From NCBI RefSeq assembly GCF_003597395.2, contig NC_133770.1:8891452-8955451 (forward strand): a stretch of 64,000 nucleotides of DNA, in the 5' to 3' direction. The notes under the pieces were generated by a model. It saw nothing but the letters and a program-made list of their open reading frames with translations, had not been told where the DNA came from and did no database searches. This document shows, piece after piece, positions 9,770 to 20,354 of this stretch. This DNA comes from Chelonoidis abingdonii. Taxonomy: Eukaryota > Chordata > Testudines > Testudinidae. The translations under genes and the position numbers were made by a program. Numbering within the stretch: position 1 is the first letter of the stretch; the number at the start of each line of letters is the position of its first letter.

Positions 9770-10173
9770 GAAGGTAGGTCTAATGGCTAGGCCATTAGAC
9801 TGGGCCTCTGAAGAGCTGTATTTAATTCCCAGATAAGCTGTAAACTTCCTGTGGGACCTTAGGCAAGTGATGCAGAGACAGATTTTTAAAGATCTCATTT
9901 TCAAAAACAGATGTAGGCACTTAAGAGCCAAAATCCCATTGACAGTGCCTTTTGAAAATGAGACTTAGGCTCCTAAGTCAGTTAAGCATTGCAACTTTGA
10001 GCACAGCAATGTCTAAATATATTTAATAATCTGGGCCTTAGTCTACTCTGGGCCTCAGTTTCCCATCTGTAAAATAGGTATAGTACATCCCTACTTCACC
10101 GGGGTGTTGTGAGGATAAATACATTAAGGAGCATCAGGCGCTCAGCTGCTATGGCAATGAGGGCAGTATAAGT
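9770..10173 (+). mobile_element. MIR-type SINE split by a palindromic repeat
   Basis: The left part (9777-9870) has a tRNA-like head and CCTGTGGGACCTTAGGCAAG. The right part resumes at about 10045 as GGGCCTCAGTTTCCCATCTG then GGGGTGTTGTGAGGATAAAT. Between them, 9893-10040 holds a decayed palindrome with CTCATTTTCAAAAACAGATG and its inverse TTTTGAAAATGAGACTTAGG, probably a small MITE. Confidence 0.65.
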
Positions 10174-10181
10174 ATCTAGAT

Positions 10182-10516
10182 CAGGGGCTGGCAACCTCTG
10201 GCACGCAACTCTCCAGGGTAAGCACCCTGGTGGGCCGGGCCAGTTTGTTTACCTGCCGCATTGGCAGATTCGGCCAATCGCAGCTCCCACTGGCCGCGGT
10301 TCACTACCCCAGGCCAATGGGGGTGGCGGGAAGCCAAGGCCAGCACATCTCTCACCCCTGCCGCTTCCCGAAGCACCCATTGGCCTGGGACTGGTGAACT
10401 GCAGGCAGTGGAAGCTGTGGTTCGCCGAACCTGCCAACGCAGCAGGTAAACAAACTGGCCCAGCCTGCCAGGGTGCTTACCCTGGTGAGCCACATGCCAG
10501 AGGTTGCTGACCTCTG
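10182..10516. mobile_element. hAT-like MITE, near-complete palindrome
   Basis: The ends CAGGGGCTGGCAACCTCTGG and, inverted, CAGAGGTCAGCAACCTCTGG match over about 25 bp. The perfect 8-bp duplication ATCTAGAT lies at 10174-10181 and 10517-10524. The two halves are inverted repeats of each other (for example CCAGTTTGTTTACCTGC at 10240 and GCAGGTAAACAAACTGG at 10442), so the whole 335 bp could form one long hairpin. Confidence 0.88.
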
Positions 10517-10524
10517 ATCTAGAT

Positions 10525-11431
10525 AGATACTCCACTCGCTTGCTTGCCGCATGGAAGGCAGGCCACTTACCAACATGCTCCATGTTATGTGGCTCTGCAG
10601 TCAACCCCCCTAGAAATCACTGATCCCCAGTCTGTTCCCCTTCCCCCAGGATTTCTTTTGAAGTCTGCATGACTGTTCACAGGACAATAAAGCCCTGCAA
10701 TTTCCCCGTGAGAAGGTAAAGGTGGTGAACGGAGCTAGCAAGCACGTCCCTGTGAACTGCAATTAGCATCAGGGTGAAGGGACGGGATAATGAGATAAAA
10801 GCGTTGGAAGTACTGGGCAGAGGCAAGGGACATCTTGCTTATAAGGTGCCTGATGGGGCTGTGGTTAACAACACAGCCGAGGCTTAACGTGGGAAGGGAA
10901 ACTGCCAAGCCAGTACTAGCCATGGGAATGCTAAGGGTATTCCCTCCGGTGCTTCTCATGCTGCAAAGCACCAAGAAACTTGGGGGAGCGAGGGAAGAGA
11001 GGGTCTGCTTAGGGAAAAAGGACTCCAGCCGGGAAGTCATCTGGCCTGTCTTAAGTGCTGAGCTGACCTGTGGTTTACAGCCTTCTCAATTGCATTTTAG
11101 GGCCTCTTTTAAAAAAAACCTCTCGTCTCTGGTCTCCAAAGTATCAGTGGCAGGTAAGGGCTTGTTGTCTGTATGGAGAAACTGACCAGCATAGCTACAG
11201 CAGTCCCTTCTATTCCAGAGCAGAGCATCCACCTAGGGCAGTTACACCCACATAGCTATAGTGTCCTTGTTATGGCATTATAGCAATACTGGTCAATTTC
11301 CTCCTGCAGCCAAGCTCTTAAGTCAGGGGAAGGAAGAGTAGCCCAGGTGGTGGGGAATAGGACAGCTACAGAGCTAGCAGAAACCTGGAGCAGCAAGTCT
11401 CAGAGCTTGAGGCCACAGACTCAAGCTTGCA
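10525..11431. other. Non-coding sequence, no gene recognised
   Basis: A plus-strand frame of 116 codons from 10835 and overlapping minus-strand frames show no known domain. No terminal repeats were recognised. Confidence 0.4.
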
Positions 11432-11560
11432 GAGCTCACTCTGTGGCACTAAAAATAGACATTTGGGCTCAGAATGGAGCTGGGGATCTGAAGCCCAACC
11501 CCCTTCCTGGGCTTTCAAACCCAAGCGGGTATTTTTAGCACAGGAGCACAAGCCCAGGTT
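11432..11560. mobile_element. Decayed palindromic MITE
   Basis: CTGTGGCACTAAAAATAGAC (11441) and GGTATTTTTAGCACAGGAGC (11529) are inverted copies, as are GGGCTCAGAA and CCTGGGCTTTC-type inner arms. The same ACTAAAAATAG/CTATTTTTAGCA design appears at 12900-13040. No target duplication set. Confidence 0.5.
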
Positions 11561-11839
11561 CCGCAACCCGCTGCTGTGGGTTTCTGCTACCCGTGCAGGC
11601 GCAGCCATAAAGGCCACGACATAGTGACTGCGTCACCAAGTTCCTGGTGCCCGATCCTGGAATCTTCATCCCAGCCATGTTCCCGGTGGTGCCAGTGGGA
11701 GCTTTGTCTCTGATTCAAGCCCTGGAAGAGTGAGGAATGAAAGGTGGCTAGAAAAGCAAGGCTGGCGAGAGGACGCATTTCAGTCTTCGACTTCATACCC
11801 CTGGAAGGCTTGACTCCATCCATCATCACGATTATTGCA

Positions 11840-11956
11840 CCTAGAGGCCCTAGTCAGGCATTGAGGCCCCATTGTGCCGGGAGCTGCACGCACCCATCTA
11901 ACAAACAGACAGTCCCTGTCCCAAAGAACTCACAAGCGAAGGCTAAAGTGAGGCAG
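11840..11956 (-). mobile_element. MIR-class SINE tail, minus strand
   Basis: CTAGAGGCCCTAGTCAGGCA, then GAGGCCCCATTGTGCCGGGA, then ACAGTCCCTGTCCCAAAGAA is the reverse complement of the CTTTGGGGCAGGGACTGT..CCTAGCACAATGGGGCC tail found at 58870 and elsewhere. Confidence 0.75.
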
Positions 11957-12179
11957 CAGGTGGCGATGCCCATCGGACAGCAAGAGCACATGGTCACAGC
12001 GAGCAGATTCTGGTACAGCGGCACAAACAGCAGCCCCAGCACAGCAGCTGCCCAGCCGCTATCAAGCTTTTTGAAGGCCTCACAGCAGCCCATGCTAAGT
12101 AATGATAATAAGCTTTTAATATAGTTCCCCTTCCCCTCCTTGACAGGAGCATAAAGAATTTGTTCTGGTAGCACAATGA

Positions 12180-12470
12180 GGCCTGCTCTACACTGAGAGG
12201 ATCGATCTAAGTTACATAACTTCAGCTATGTGAATAACGTAGCTGAAGTCGACGTACTTAGATCGACTTACAGTAGTGTCTTCACCACGATGAGTCGACA
12301 GCTGCTGCTCCCCCATTGACTCTGTCTGCGCCTCTCGCGGCACTGGAGTACAGGAGTCGATGAGAGAGCGTGCAAGGGTCGATTTATCGCATCCAAACTA
12401 GATATAATAAATCGACCCCCACTGGATTGATCACTGCTCACCGATCTGGTGGGTAAGTGTAGACATATCC
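12180..12470 (+). mobile_element. PIF/Harbinger-like MITE, family with ACTTCAGCTACGT arms, copy 1
   Basis: The left end GGCCTGCTCTACACTGAG and the inverted right end GGATATGTCTACACTTAC are related. The trinucleotide TGA flanks both sides (12177-12179 and 12471-12473). An inner hairpin, ACTTCAGCTATGTGAATAAC then GTAGCTGAAGT (12219-12249), marks this family, which recurs at 15131, 18100, 27970, 36020 and 41854. Confidence 0.8.
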
Positions 12471-12482
12471 TGAGAGAGAGAA

Positions 12483-12726
12483 AAAACAACGAGGAGTCTT
12501 TGTGGCACCTTAGAGACTAACAAATGCATTTGGGCATAAGCTTTCGTGGGCTAAAACCCACTTCGTTGGATGCATGGAGTGAAAAATACAGTAGGCAGGT
12601 ATCTGATAAAGTGGGTTTTAGCCCACAAAAGCTTATGCCCAAATAAATGTGTTAGTCTCTAAGGTGCCAAAAGGACTCCTCGTTGTTTTTGCTGATACAG
12701 ATTAACATGGCTGCCACTCTGAAACC
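12483..12726. mobile_element. Retroposed unit with inverted hairpin arms
   Basis: Two inverted copies of one unit face each other. The minus-strand copy (about 12491-12570) and the plus-strand copy (about 12603-12690) both contain GTGGGTTTTAGCCCAC and GTTAGTCTCTAAGGTGCC. The 12-bp TGAGAGAGAGAA lies at both edges (12471-12482 and 12727-12738), a target duplication of retroposon length, although its GA-rich composition calls for caution. The 3' end reads CATGGCTGCCACTCTGAAAC. A related single copy is at 38137-38258. Possibly a Penelope-like terminal unit; that name is inference. Confidence 0.65.
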
Positions 12727-12742
12727 TGAGAGAGAGAAGTGG

Positions 12743-12865
12743 CCTTGGGGTTCAGTCTCTGGACAAGCACTCGGGGGACCTGGCATCAGTTCCTAGCTCT
12801 GTCACTGGCTTTTTCTGTACCCCTGGGCAAGTAATTGAACCTCTCTGTGCTGCTGGAGGTGTAAT
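12743..12865 (+). mobile_element. MIR-type SINE fragment
   Basis: It has a head-like GGGTTCAGTCTCTGGACAAG, then CTAGCTCTGTCACTGGCTTT, then CCCCTGGGCAAGTAATTGAA and CCTCTCTGTGC, the classic MIR core order. Confidence 0.7.
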
Positions 12866-12884
12866 GTTGCCCTAAAGGAGATGT

Positions 12885-13165
12885 ACCTGAGCTAGCACAC
12901 TAAAAATAGCAGTGTGGCTGCTGCAGCTTGAGTAACAGGATGGACAAGCCACCTCAAGTATGATCCTGTCTGAAACCCTAGGCATGGGTGGCGAGCCCCT
13001 TCCACTGCTCCTGCTGCCATGGTGACCTTTCTATTTTTAGCACCCTGGGTCTGGCAGTGTTAGTGCAAGTATGTCTTCCTGAAATGCAAATTGCACTTCC
13101 ACTACCATTGCAAACATACCCACTGTGTGCACGTACAGTACCTAGCACAATGGGACTCTCCATCA
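12885..13165. mobile_element. Decayed palindromic MITE plus SINE tail scrap
   Basis: Inverted motifs GCTAGCACACTAAAAATAGC (12892) and CTATTTTTAGCACCCTGGG (13031) indicate a palindromic MITE like that at 11432. At 13130-13152 the sequence GTACAGTACCTAGCACAATG is the tail of a MIR-class SINE. Confidence 0.5.
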
Positions 13166-13169
13166 TAGC

Positions 13170-13477
13170 TGAGGCTTTTTGATGCTGCTGCTCCTACAAA
13201 TTGCTCTAACATTTTCTTGGTAAGGCAGGTCTTGCAGTGTGTTACAAGCCATCAAGCTGGTCTGTTTTCACACAGCTCATCCTCCTGCCAAATTGCTTCT
13301 CCTCAGCGCTTGCCCATTTCAGCCTGGGTTTTGTTAGCTCTCTTGCTCCAAATGAGGGATGCTATTTAGAACACAGCACCAGTCAGCAACCTTACACCAG
13401 ACCTATCCTCACAGAAGCATCTCTCTGTTTAGGTGCTTACCTGGACCAGGCCCACAAGAATTTTGAGGCTTGCATAT
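13170..13477. other. Non-coding sequence, no feature seen
   Basis: Only short frames without known domains. Confidence 0.45.
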
Positions 13478-13643
13478 AGAATATGAGGGTTAGACAGGAC
13501 CTCAGGAGGTCATCTAGTCCAACCCCCTGCTCAAAGCAGGACCAACTAAATCCCCAAGTTTCTAAATGACCCCCTGAAGGGCTGAACTCATAATCCTGGG
13601 TTTAGCAGGCCAATGCTCAAACCACTGAGCTATCCCTCCCCCC
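13478..13643 (-). mobile_element. tRNA-derived SINE with CR1-type tail, minus strand
   Basis: On the minus strand it runs from the head GGATAGCTCAGTGGTTTGAG through ATGAGTTCAGCCCTTCAGGG to the tail CCTGCTTTGAGCAGGGGGTT and GACCTCCTGAGGTCCTGTCT. It is nearly full length and close to the copy at 25204. Confidence 0.85.
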
Positions 13644-14299
13644 GTTACAACATCTGTTGCTATTTACAGAAGTTCCCTTCTACACAAACATCTGCAGCAG
13701 TTCTCAGCCTAGTTATCATTGTGGGCCACATATGAAGCTCCCTGTGTATTATCCACATCCACTACCTGTACAGCTCTGAAGATGTCACATTGGCCACAGC
13801 CATGTGCTGATTGGGCCACAGGTTGAGAACCACTGGTACAGAGGTAGCGTGAGTCCTTTCCAGGGTTAAGCTGCATAAAGAAAGAAGCTGAACACTGGCT
13901 AGAAGACAATAAGATTTGTCATAAAACTGATACATTTGTAGGCCATTGCTTTAATTAATAAAGCAGCATTCGTGATGGTTCCCAAACCATTCCCAGGTAG
14001 AGAAAAGAATGAGCATGCCATCATCGTTAACACTTTTCTCAGAGGGTAAATTAGGCATCTTAACTGTGAGGAAATTGTTGGTGTTATCTGAACAGTGGGA
14101 TGACTCTGATAATCAAGGATTATTCCTTTAGATCCTCTCAGGCGTGTTAACTGGTGAAGCCAAAGGGCTTGTGTGTATTAAAACTCTAACATCAAGGTCA
14201 AAGGTGTTCTCTGCAGCCACATACTGTATATCAAGTGTAATTCACATGCTTCTGTCTGTTAAAAGTCTTGCTAGAATATGGGAAAAACTCACCTGAAAC
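13644..14299. other. Unique-looking non-coding sequence, candidate conserved block
   Basis: No repeat was recognised from about 13990 to 14280. The segment is AT-rich and contains the nuclear-receptor-like site at 14192-14207. It may be ordinary unique DNA; only cross-species alignment could show constraint. Confidence 0.35.
14192..14207 (+). promoter_or_regulatory. Candidate nuclear receptor site, ERR-type half-site and DR1
   Basis: TCAAGGTCA at 14192-14200 is the extended half-site bound by estrogen-related receptors and SF-1. With the next bases it forms AGGTCA A AGGTGT, a DR1 of the type used by HNF4, COUP-TF and PPAR-RXR. A chance match in 64 kb is quite possible. Confidence 0.25.
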
Positions 14300-14396
14300 C
14301 CCTACAGCCACATCCTCAGCTGGTGTAAATCAGTGTCGCTCTACTGACTTCAGTGGAAATCAGCCATTTTACACCAGCTGGCGGTTGGGTTCCAAT
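14300..14396. mobile_element. Small palindromic MITE
   Basis: CCTCAGCTGGTGTAAATCAG (14312) and its inverse TTTTACACCAGCTGGCGG (14369) flank CTGACTTCAGTGGAAATCAG. The whole forms a hairpin of about 90 bp. Confidence 0.6.
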
Positions 14397-15127
14397 ACAG
14401 ATTCCAATTCATTACCTCTAATTTCTGGCTGAATCCCAGAGTTTCAAGGTGCAGCTTCAAAGCTGGACAAGCAAAGAATACAAACTAAAGCCTCCTCCAG
14501 AAAGGTGGGTGCAACACATGCCCTGTATGCTCATCTGGTGGGACTCTTCAATGGAGATATGCTGATTTAGACCAGCTGAAAGTCTAGCACCAGATCTTAC
14601 GATCACACTATTAGAGCTGGTGGGGTGTTACTGTAATACTTTTTTTGGGGACAAAAAGGGGAAATACATTTGAATCAAATCAAAACTGCATGTTGTCTCA
14701 CCCATTAAATTCGGCGAAGTATCTATATTCACATGAGAACATTACTCACCAAGGGACTGATCCAAAGTCCACTAAGTCAATGGAAAGGCTCCCATTGTCT
14801 TCAGTGGGACTGGGATCAGACACTATCAAATTACCTCCACAAATGGCAAAAGGTGCAAATAGGGGGACGGATCTTGCAGTCCTTGTTCATGCAGGTAGTC
14901 CTTACTCACCTGTGTAGCTTTCCAAAGTCAAAGGGCAATCCACTGAAGTAACTGGGCCAGATTATGTCTTTAAATTACAGGTCCACATTGACAATGAAAT
15001 TGACAATGAAAAAGTGACACCATTGACAAAGTGTAATACTTTTGGGGGCAGCCAGGTGGTGTTGCAGCAGATAATCTTGCTAGTTCTCTTTATCTGAATA
15101 TATAGGAGTTAGATCCTGGAGAAAGGC
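14397..15127. other. Non-coding sequence with one small palindrome
   Basis: At 14754-14822, GGACTGATCCAAAGTCCACT pairs with the later AGTGGGACTGGGATCAGAC, a second hairpin MITE scrap. A duplicated TTGACAATGAAA occurs near 14988 and 15000. Nothing else seen. Confidence 0.4.
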
Positions 15128-15130
15128 TTA

Positions 15131-15632
15131 GGCCTGGTCTACACTGGGGGGAGGGAGAGAGATCGATCTAAGATACGCAACTTCAGCTACGAGAATAGCG
15201 TAGCTGAAGTCGACGTATCTTAGAATCGAATTAAAATTACTTACTTTGCGTCCTCGCAGCGCGGGATCGACAGCCGCGGCTCCCCCGTCGACTTTGCTTC
15301 CGCCTCTCGCACTGCTGGAGTTCAGCAGTCGACCGGAGAGCGATCGGGCATCGATTTATCACATCTACACTACACGCAGTAAATCAATCCCTGATAGATC
15401 AATCGCTACCAGGGGCGGCTCCAGGCACCAGCACGCCAAGTGTGTGCTTGGGGCAGCAAGCCACTGGGGGCGCTCTGCATGCCTGCGGGAGGTCTGCTGA
15501 AGCTGCGGGACCAGCGGATCCTCCGCAGGCAGGCTGCCAAAGGCAGCCTGCCTGCCATGCTTGGGGTGGCAAAATGCCTAGAGCCGCCCCTGATCGCTAC
15601 CTGCCGAGCCAGCGGATAGTATAGACATACCC
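15131..15632 (+). mobile_element. PIF/Harbinger-like MITE, copy 2, interrupted by a hAT MITE
   Basis: The ends GGCCTGGTCTACACTGGG and, inverted, GGGTATGTCTATACTATC are flanked by TTA at 15128-15130 and 15633-15635, the canonical Harbinger target duplication. The inner hairpin ACTTCAGCTACGAGAATAGC then GTAGCTGAAGT lies near 15180-15210. Removing the hAT copy at 15410-15592 leaves about 310 bp, the usual family length here. Confidence 0.9.
15410..15592. mobile_element. hAT-like MITE, six-copy family, copy 3
   Basis: It starts CAGGGGCGGCTCCAGGCACC and ends GCCTAGAGCCGCCCCTG, flanked by a perfect 8-bp ATCGCTAC at 15402-15409 and 15593-15600. At 183 bp it is the shortest copy and has the least altered termini. 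Confidence 0.95.
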
Positions 15633-15635
15633 TTA

Positions 15636-17240
15636 GTGGCAGCTGTGCTCAGTTCTTCTTTAAAAGCTGAGCATATCACTGTTTCCTTCCAGAATCTCTT
15701 TCCAACCAAGGATAGTTCTCAAGACTAGTGGCTGCCTAGAGGTTACACCCATACAAGGAGGGAGGTTGGAGAAGGATTGTGCTTCAGGATACACAATCCT
15801 CTGAGCTCCACAGGAAGCCATGTCCTGCCTTTCACCATCCCCTTCCATGCCCCTTTGGAGCAGCTGCTACCCTCGGGATCCATGAAAGCAGCAATCCCTG
15901 TTGTCCTCCCACCTGAGGGGTCGTCTGGCCTTCGGGCCTTCGGGCAGGGTATGCAAGGCGGGGATGCTCTTTGCATATTCTTCTACTTCGCGCCCATTCA
16001 ATAGCCTGTCTGGCCCAAAGAGATTAAGCATACAGGGAGAATAACTCCTATTGACTCCAATGGCCTTTGCACCATGCCTAAGCCCTGACACCTTCCGCAC
16101 AAACCCAGTCATTTCCTCCCATGGAGATAGTTTTGTACTTTTGGCAGCATTTTACAGCACAATTTGCTTGTTTGCCAAATGTTACTGGTAATAAAACCAT
16201 TCGTTGGTGGGGGGGAGGGCACAGGTTTGGTTCAAGAGTTTGGAGGCTTATTTTAAACCTATTCATTCAGTTAAACTGGCCTGGAATTCTTGGGAACATG
16301 GCCTTCCTTGGGAGATTGTGGGTACAGCCTGCTCTCCAACCATGCAGCAGGAACCATTAATTCTGCAATACTTTGGCAGGTCTGCCAAGCTCCAGGAGCA
16401 CCAAGATAAGAAATAATTGGGAATGAGTTTGGAGGAGGGAGAAAATGAATTGAATTTTTTTGAACACCCTCCCAGCCCCCGAAAGGGGTTTGCATTCAGC
16501 TCAGAATGAATGTTCAGGCTGGGGCCTGGCTCCTGTTTGACCAAACCTGCATCAATAAAACCTCCCTTTATGATGCTCTCCGTTATTTAATATGTATTTA
16601 GTACCGTAGCACCTACAGGACTCAATCAGGATCAGAGCCCCATTGTGTGAGAAGCAGCACCAACACCCTGAAAGACAGTAAAAAGAATCTAAGCGGTGGA
16701 ACAGCTGCCCACCACAAGCAGCTGTAATGGCTATTGGGTATTGCTGGGTTTAGATCACTTCTCTGGGAGATGTCCCAGCTAAGTGATGTGTCCTGTACTC
16801 AACCCAGTGACTATGAATGTAAATTTTAGGGCACTTCGAAAAACTGGCTTGTAAACAGAAAGCTCCACTCAGCCTTAACTCTGGCAGCTGCTACTGCCTC
16901 TCCATACTGAGTGTGAGGTTACTGATATACTGATGAAACAGGCAACAGTGAAACAAGCAATGTAAAGGCCATAACTTTCTGGGGTAGAGTGTAATATTTT
17001 TTATCTATCTTAGGGTTTTGTACGGCCGCCCATCACTGTATATTTGAGTTGTCTGTGGATGGGCAAAGGTGGGTCAGGTACATAGGCAGCACTCCGTGGA
17101 GTTGACTGCGTAGCACAAACTTCCTAGATAATTGCAGATTCCTCTTGAAATACCATAGGGCTGCATAAAGAACGAGGATCTCTGATAGCAGAGGGCTTTT
17201 ACACAGGCATGACATGATCCAATGGCTGGAAAATGTAGTT
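15636..17240. other. Non-coding sequence with one SINE tail
   Basis: At about 16597-16695, CACCTACAGGACTCAATCAG and AGAGCCCCATTGTGTGAGAA form a degraded minus-strand MIR-class tail. The rest holds short frames (up to 93 codons) with no recognised domain. Confidence 0.45.
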
Positions 17241-17244
17241 AGGC

Positions 17245-17465
17245 AAATGGAGAATAGAAATAAGGGTTAATTTTTTAATAGTGAGGGCAACTAATCATTG
17301 GTACAACTTATGCAAGGATATGGTGGGTTCTCCAGAGTTTAAATCTAAAAGAGATGCTGTCGTTCAGCCAGAAGTTATGGGCTTGAGACTGGAATCACTG
17401 GGTGAGGTTCTGTGGCCTGTGTGATGCAGATCAGAGTAGATGATCATAACAGCTTTTAAAATTGC
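17245..17465 (+). mobile_element. CR1-type 3' end fragment
   Basis: The segment TAATTTTTTAATAGTGAGGG, then AATCATTGGTACAACTTATG, then GTGAGGTTCTGTGGCCTGTG matches the CR1 ORF2 end and 3' UTR at 33895-34075 and 34830-35020. Frames are broken. Confidence 0.7.
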
Positions 17466-18096
17466 TTTTCTGTTCTATTCCTCAATTGTTCGTGGCTTGG
17501 AGTCTCTGCTATCCAGAAATGAAAAGTATCGGCATGGATTGCAAGGGGTTGCCAGTTCAGATAAAAGAAGAACCACCTGATCATATCTAGCAGGTTTGAA
17601 CCAAAGCTTAGGTTCATAGGATCTGGACAGGACAAAAAGCAGACATGCCCGAGTATTGTAGGAACATTAATTTTTAGACCTATATCCCACTGAATAGGAA
17701 GCAAGTGCTGCAAGAAAGCCTGTTCTCATGAGATAACTGCCCTAATTTTGCATACAAAGTAAGTTTTGATGAACTTTGGATCAGCATCTGGGCCTTGGTT
17801 TTCCACAGCCTTGCATCTTGTACAGCCATTTTTGATCCAATCCAATGCACACAGAAGTCAATAGTCAATGGAAAGTGAATACAAAATTCTCCACTCACTT
17901 ACACCGCTGGTAAGAGTAAGTTCAGACCCACTTTGCACCAAAGTAAATGACTATACCAGACAATGGAGAATAAGTTTCTCCTTTACCAGCATTGTGGATT
18001 ATTAATGCATACTGAAAAACTGCTGGAAATTCATCCATTGTTGCTAACATATCAATTATTATTAGGTGAGTTGTAAGGGTCAGGCAGACAAGCCTA
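17466..18096. other. Non-coding sequence, no feature seen
   Basis: Unique-looking. Frames up to 85 codons on the minus strand lack known domains. Confidence 0.45.
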
Positions 18097-18099
18097 TAT

Positions 18100-18391
18100 G
18101 GGCGGGTCTACACTATGGGGTTAAGTCATCCTCAGTTACACAATTCCAGCTCCGTAAATAATAGCTGGAGTTGACATAGCTTAGGTCAACTTACTGTGGT
18201 GTCTAGACCGCACTGAGTTGATGGGAGAAACTCTCCTGTTGACTTACCTTATGCTTCTCATTCCAGTGGAGTACCGGAGTCGACGGGAGAGCAGTCTGAG
18301 GTCAATTTAGCGGGTCTAGTGAAGACCCGCTAAATCGACCCCAATGGATCGATCACCAGAGCGTCAATCCACAGTAAGTGTAGACATATGC
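18100..18391 (+). mobile_element. PIF/Harbinger-like MITE, copy 3
   Basis: It begins GGGCGGGTCTACACTATGGG and ends AAGTGTAGACATATGC, flanked by TAT at 18097-18099 and 18392-18394. The inner hairpin is diverged (CCAGCTCCGTAAATAATAGC TGGAGTTGAC). GGTCTAGTGAAGACC forms a central palindrome near 18313. Confidence 0.8.
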
Positions 18392-18394
18392 TAT

Positions 18395-18849
18395 GAAACT
18401 GAGTTACTGAGTAACCCCAGATGCTGGGCACCGAGGTAGCCACATATGTGCCAAAGTTCCTAATTAAAGACTGAGTCAGGTGGTCTGAGGGCATGGCTTT
18501 CTGGTTTAAGCCATTCAAAAAGTGTCTTTGGCTAGTCTTTGGGCTGAGACATGAATCCTTATGTGTCCAGCCTCTTCCTGCTCCAATGCAAGCTGGACTC
18601 GCAATGCTATCTTTCACGGCTCCCAATCACAGCCATTGCTTTGAGTTTTTAGACTCGGAGTTCAGTCAAACAGCAACCAGGAAGGTCTCTCCCTGGTGGC
18701 CTTGGAATGCCAGGATGTAGCAGCTAGCCCAAGGATGACCAAAGGAAGTAGCATGACTGCAAGGTGGAGCAGGGTGATGAGACACTCTGAAAGTGGGCAC
18801 GTTAGAAATACAGAGCCAGAGAGGCAGACATAAAACACCCACACGTAAA
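18395..18849. other. Non-coding sequence, no feature seen
   Basis: Opposed frames of 98 and 75 codons overlap here without recognised domains. Confidence 0.4.
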
Positions 18850-19075
18850 AAGCAGGCAGCGTTGGGCACTGAAACCCAAGAGACCTACATTTTATTGCTG
18901 GCTCTGCCACTGATCCACTGAGAGATCATGCGCCAGACACTTCATCTCTCTTTCCCCAGCCACCTTTTGTCTGTCTTGTCTACTTACATTGTAAGCTCTT
19001 CAGAGCAAAGACTATCTCTCCCTATGTGTATGTACAGTGCCTAGCACAGGGAGGGCTCTAGGCACTATTATCACA
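18850..19075 (+). mobile_element. MIR/CORE-type SINE, nearly complete
   Basis: The order is CACTGAAACCCAAGAGACCT, GGCTCTGCCACTGATCCACT, CTTGTCTACTTACATTGTAA, GCTCTTCAGAGCAAAGACTA, then GTACAGTGCCTAGCACAGGG. All modules of this SINE type are present. Confidence 0.8.
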
Positions 19076-19448
19076 CAAATAGACAGTGGCGCTCTTAGCG
19101 CTGTGGGCAGCAGGAGCGTCTTGTGTTTTATCTTATCTGGAATCTTAGATACCATGGTGATGGTGCCTTGTAAGTGCATGTAACAAGGATAATTGTTAAT
19201 AACAATGATTGCTACAAATGTGACCACAGAGGAGGAATTATTCCGCGAGCCCCAGGTTGGGCATAAGCAGGAATAATGAGTCTAAGGTTAAGCATAGAAA
19301 AATGAATCTGAATCTCAGGGGTAAATTTCCCCCTATCAGGCACGTTAAAAGGCTGTGGGATTGTCCCGTGAGGCAACTGATGGGGCCTCATTGCTTGAGT
19401 CACTTTAAAACCAGACTGACATGAAATAGGAAACAACTGGGCATGGAT
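19076..19448. other. Non-coding sequence, no feature seen
   Basis: A short duplication of TTGTTAATAACAATGAT-like sequence near 19193 is self-complementary. Nothing else was recognised. Confidence 0.4.
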
Positions 19449-19540
19449 TAGGCCCAGATTCTCACAGGTATTTAGGCACCTCCTCCCACTGAAACCAGCA
19501 GGAGGCAAGTGTCTACGTATCTTTGAGGAGCTGGGCCTAG
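19449..19540. mobile_element. Small palindromic MITE
   Basis: TAGGCCCAGATTCTCACAGG (19449) and CTTTGAGGAGCTGGGCCTAG (19521) are inverted copies around CTCCCACTGAAACCAGCAGG. The same design occurs at 23677-23765. Confidence 0.6.
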
Positions 19541-20354
19541 AGGAGTGAAGAGGACTTTTCTACCTTTCTAATGACTGTGATTCTCTCACACACTAAAGAA
19601 ATGAGCAGCCTCCAAAGAGTGGCAGATGACTTCCTTCTTTGCGCTCAGTAGAGGGCTTCTTTCACACGCATCCCCATCCCCTCTCACACACGCACTCATC
19701 GGTCCAGTTCAATAATACGTTTCTTGGTGTGACTAGCTAGCCAAGTGTTGTCACCACATCATTCAGACAGAACCCTCAACTGTGTACCAGAGGCAGGTGC
19801 CATCAGACCTGTCATCCAAAGACAGGGCTGCCCAGTATGTTTGCCATTTTGTCTCCTGTGTCATCACTGCTCATGCCTGAGTTGCTGTTACATAACATGA
19901 TCTGAGCTATTCCAGTTCTTTGCTTTCTCCCAAGGTTACGCCCAGTTTCACACTTACTAATGATCATTTGAGGACCTGTCTTTCCTCCTCCCTCAGATTT
20001 TAGCACACGGCAGTAGAAAAGTCCCTTCATTTCAATCGCCTCTCTCTCTCACAGGCTACTTCATACTGTTAATGAACGAGTTTGGATTAAACATAATCCC
20101 AAAACCTTCATTCAAAACCGGATTCGAACATATTTCAGGGAGGGGCAGTTTCTGTGGGTTTGAGATTTAGTGTATTCTATGGGTGGTCCTTATGTTATTT
20201 ATGGGTATTTTTTTTCTAACCAAAGTAAAGACCTAGATGTCCAGAAGCTAGAGAAATTAAACTCCATGGACCCAAATTCACCACAGGTGTAAATACACTG
20301 AAGTCAAAGAATGAATCTGGCTCCGTGCTGCATATTTTGCCATGTGCTATGTGT
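19541..20354. other. Non-coding sequence, no feature seen
   Basis: No repeats were recognised apart from a MIR-like scrap near 20275. No plausible gene. Confidence 0.4.
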
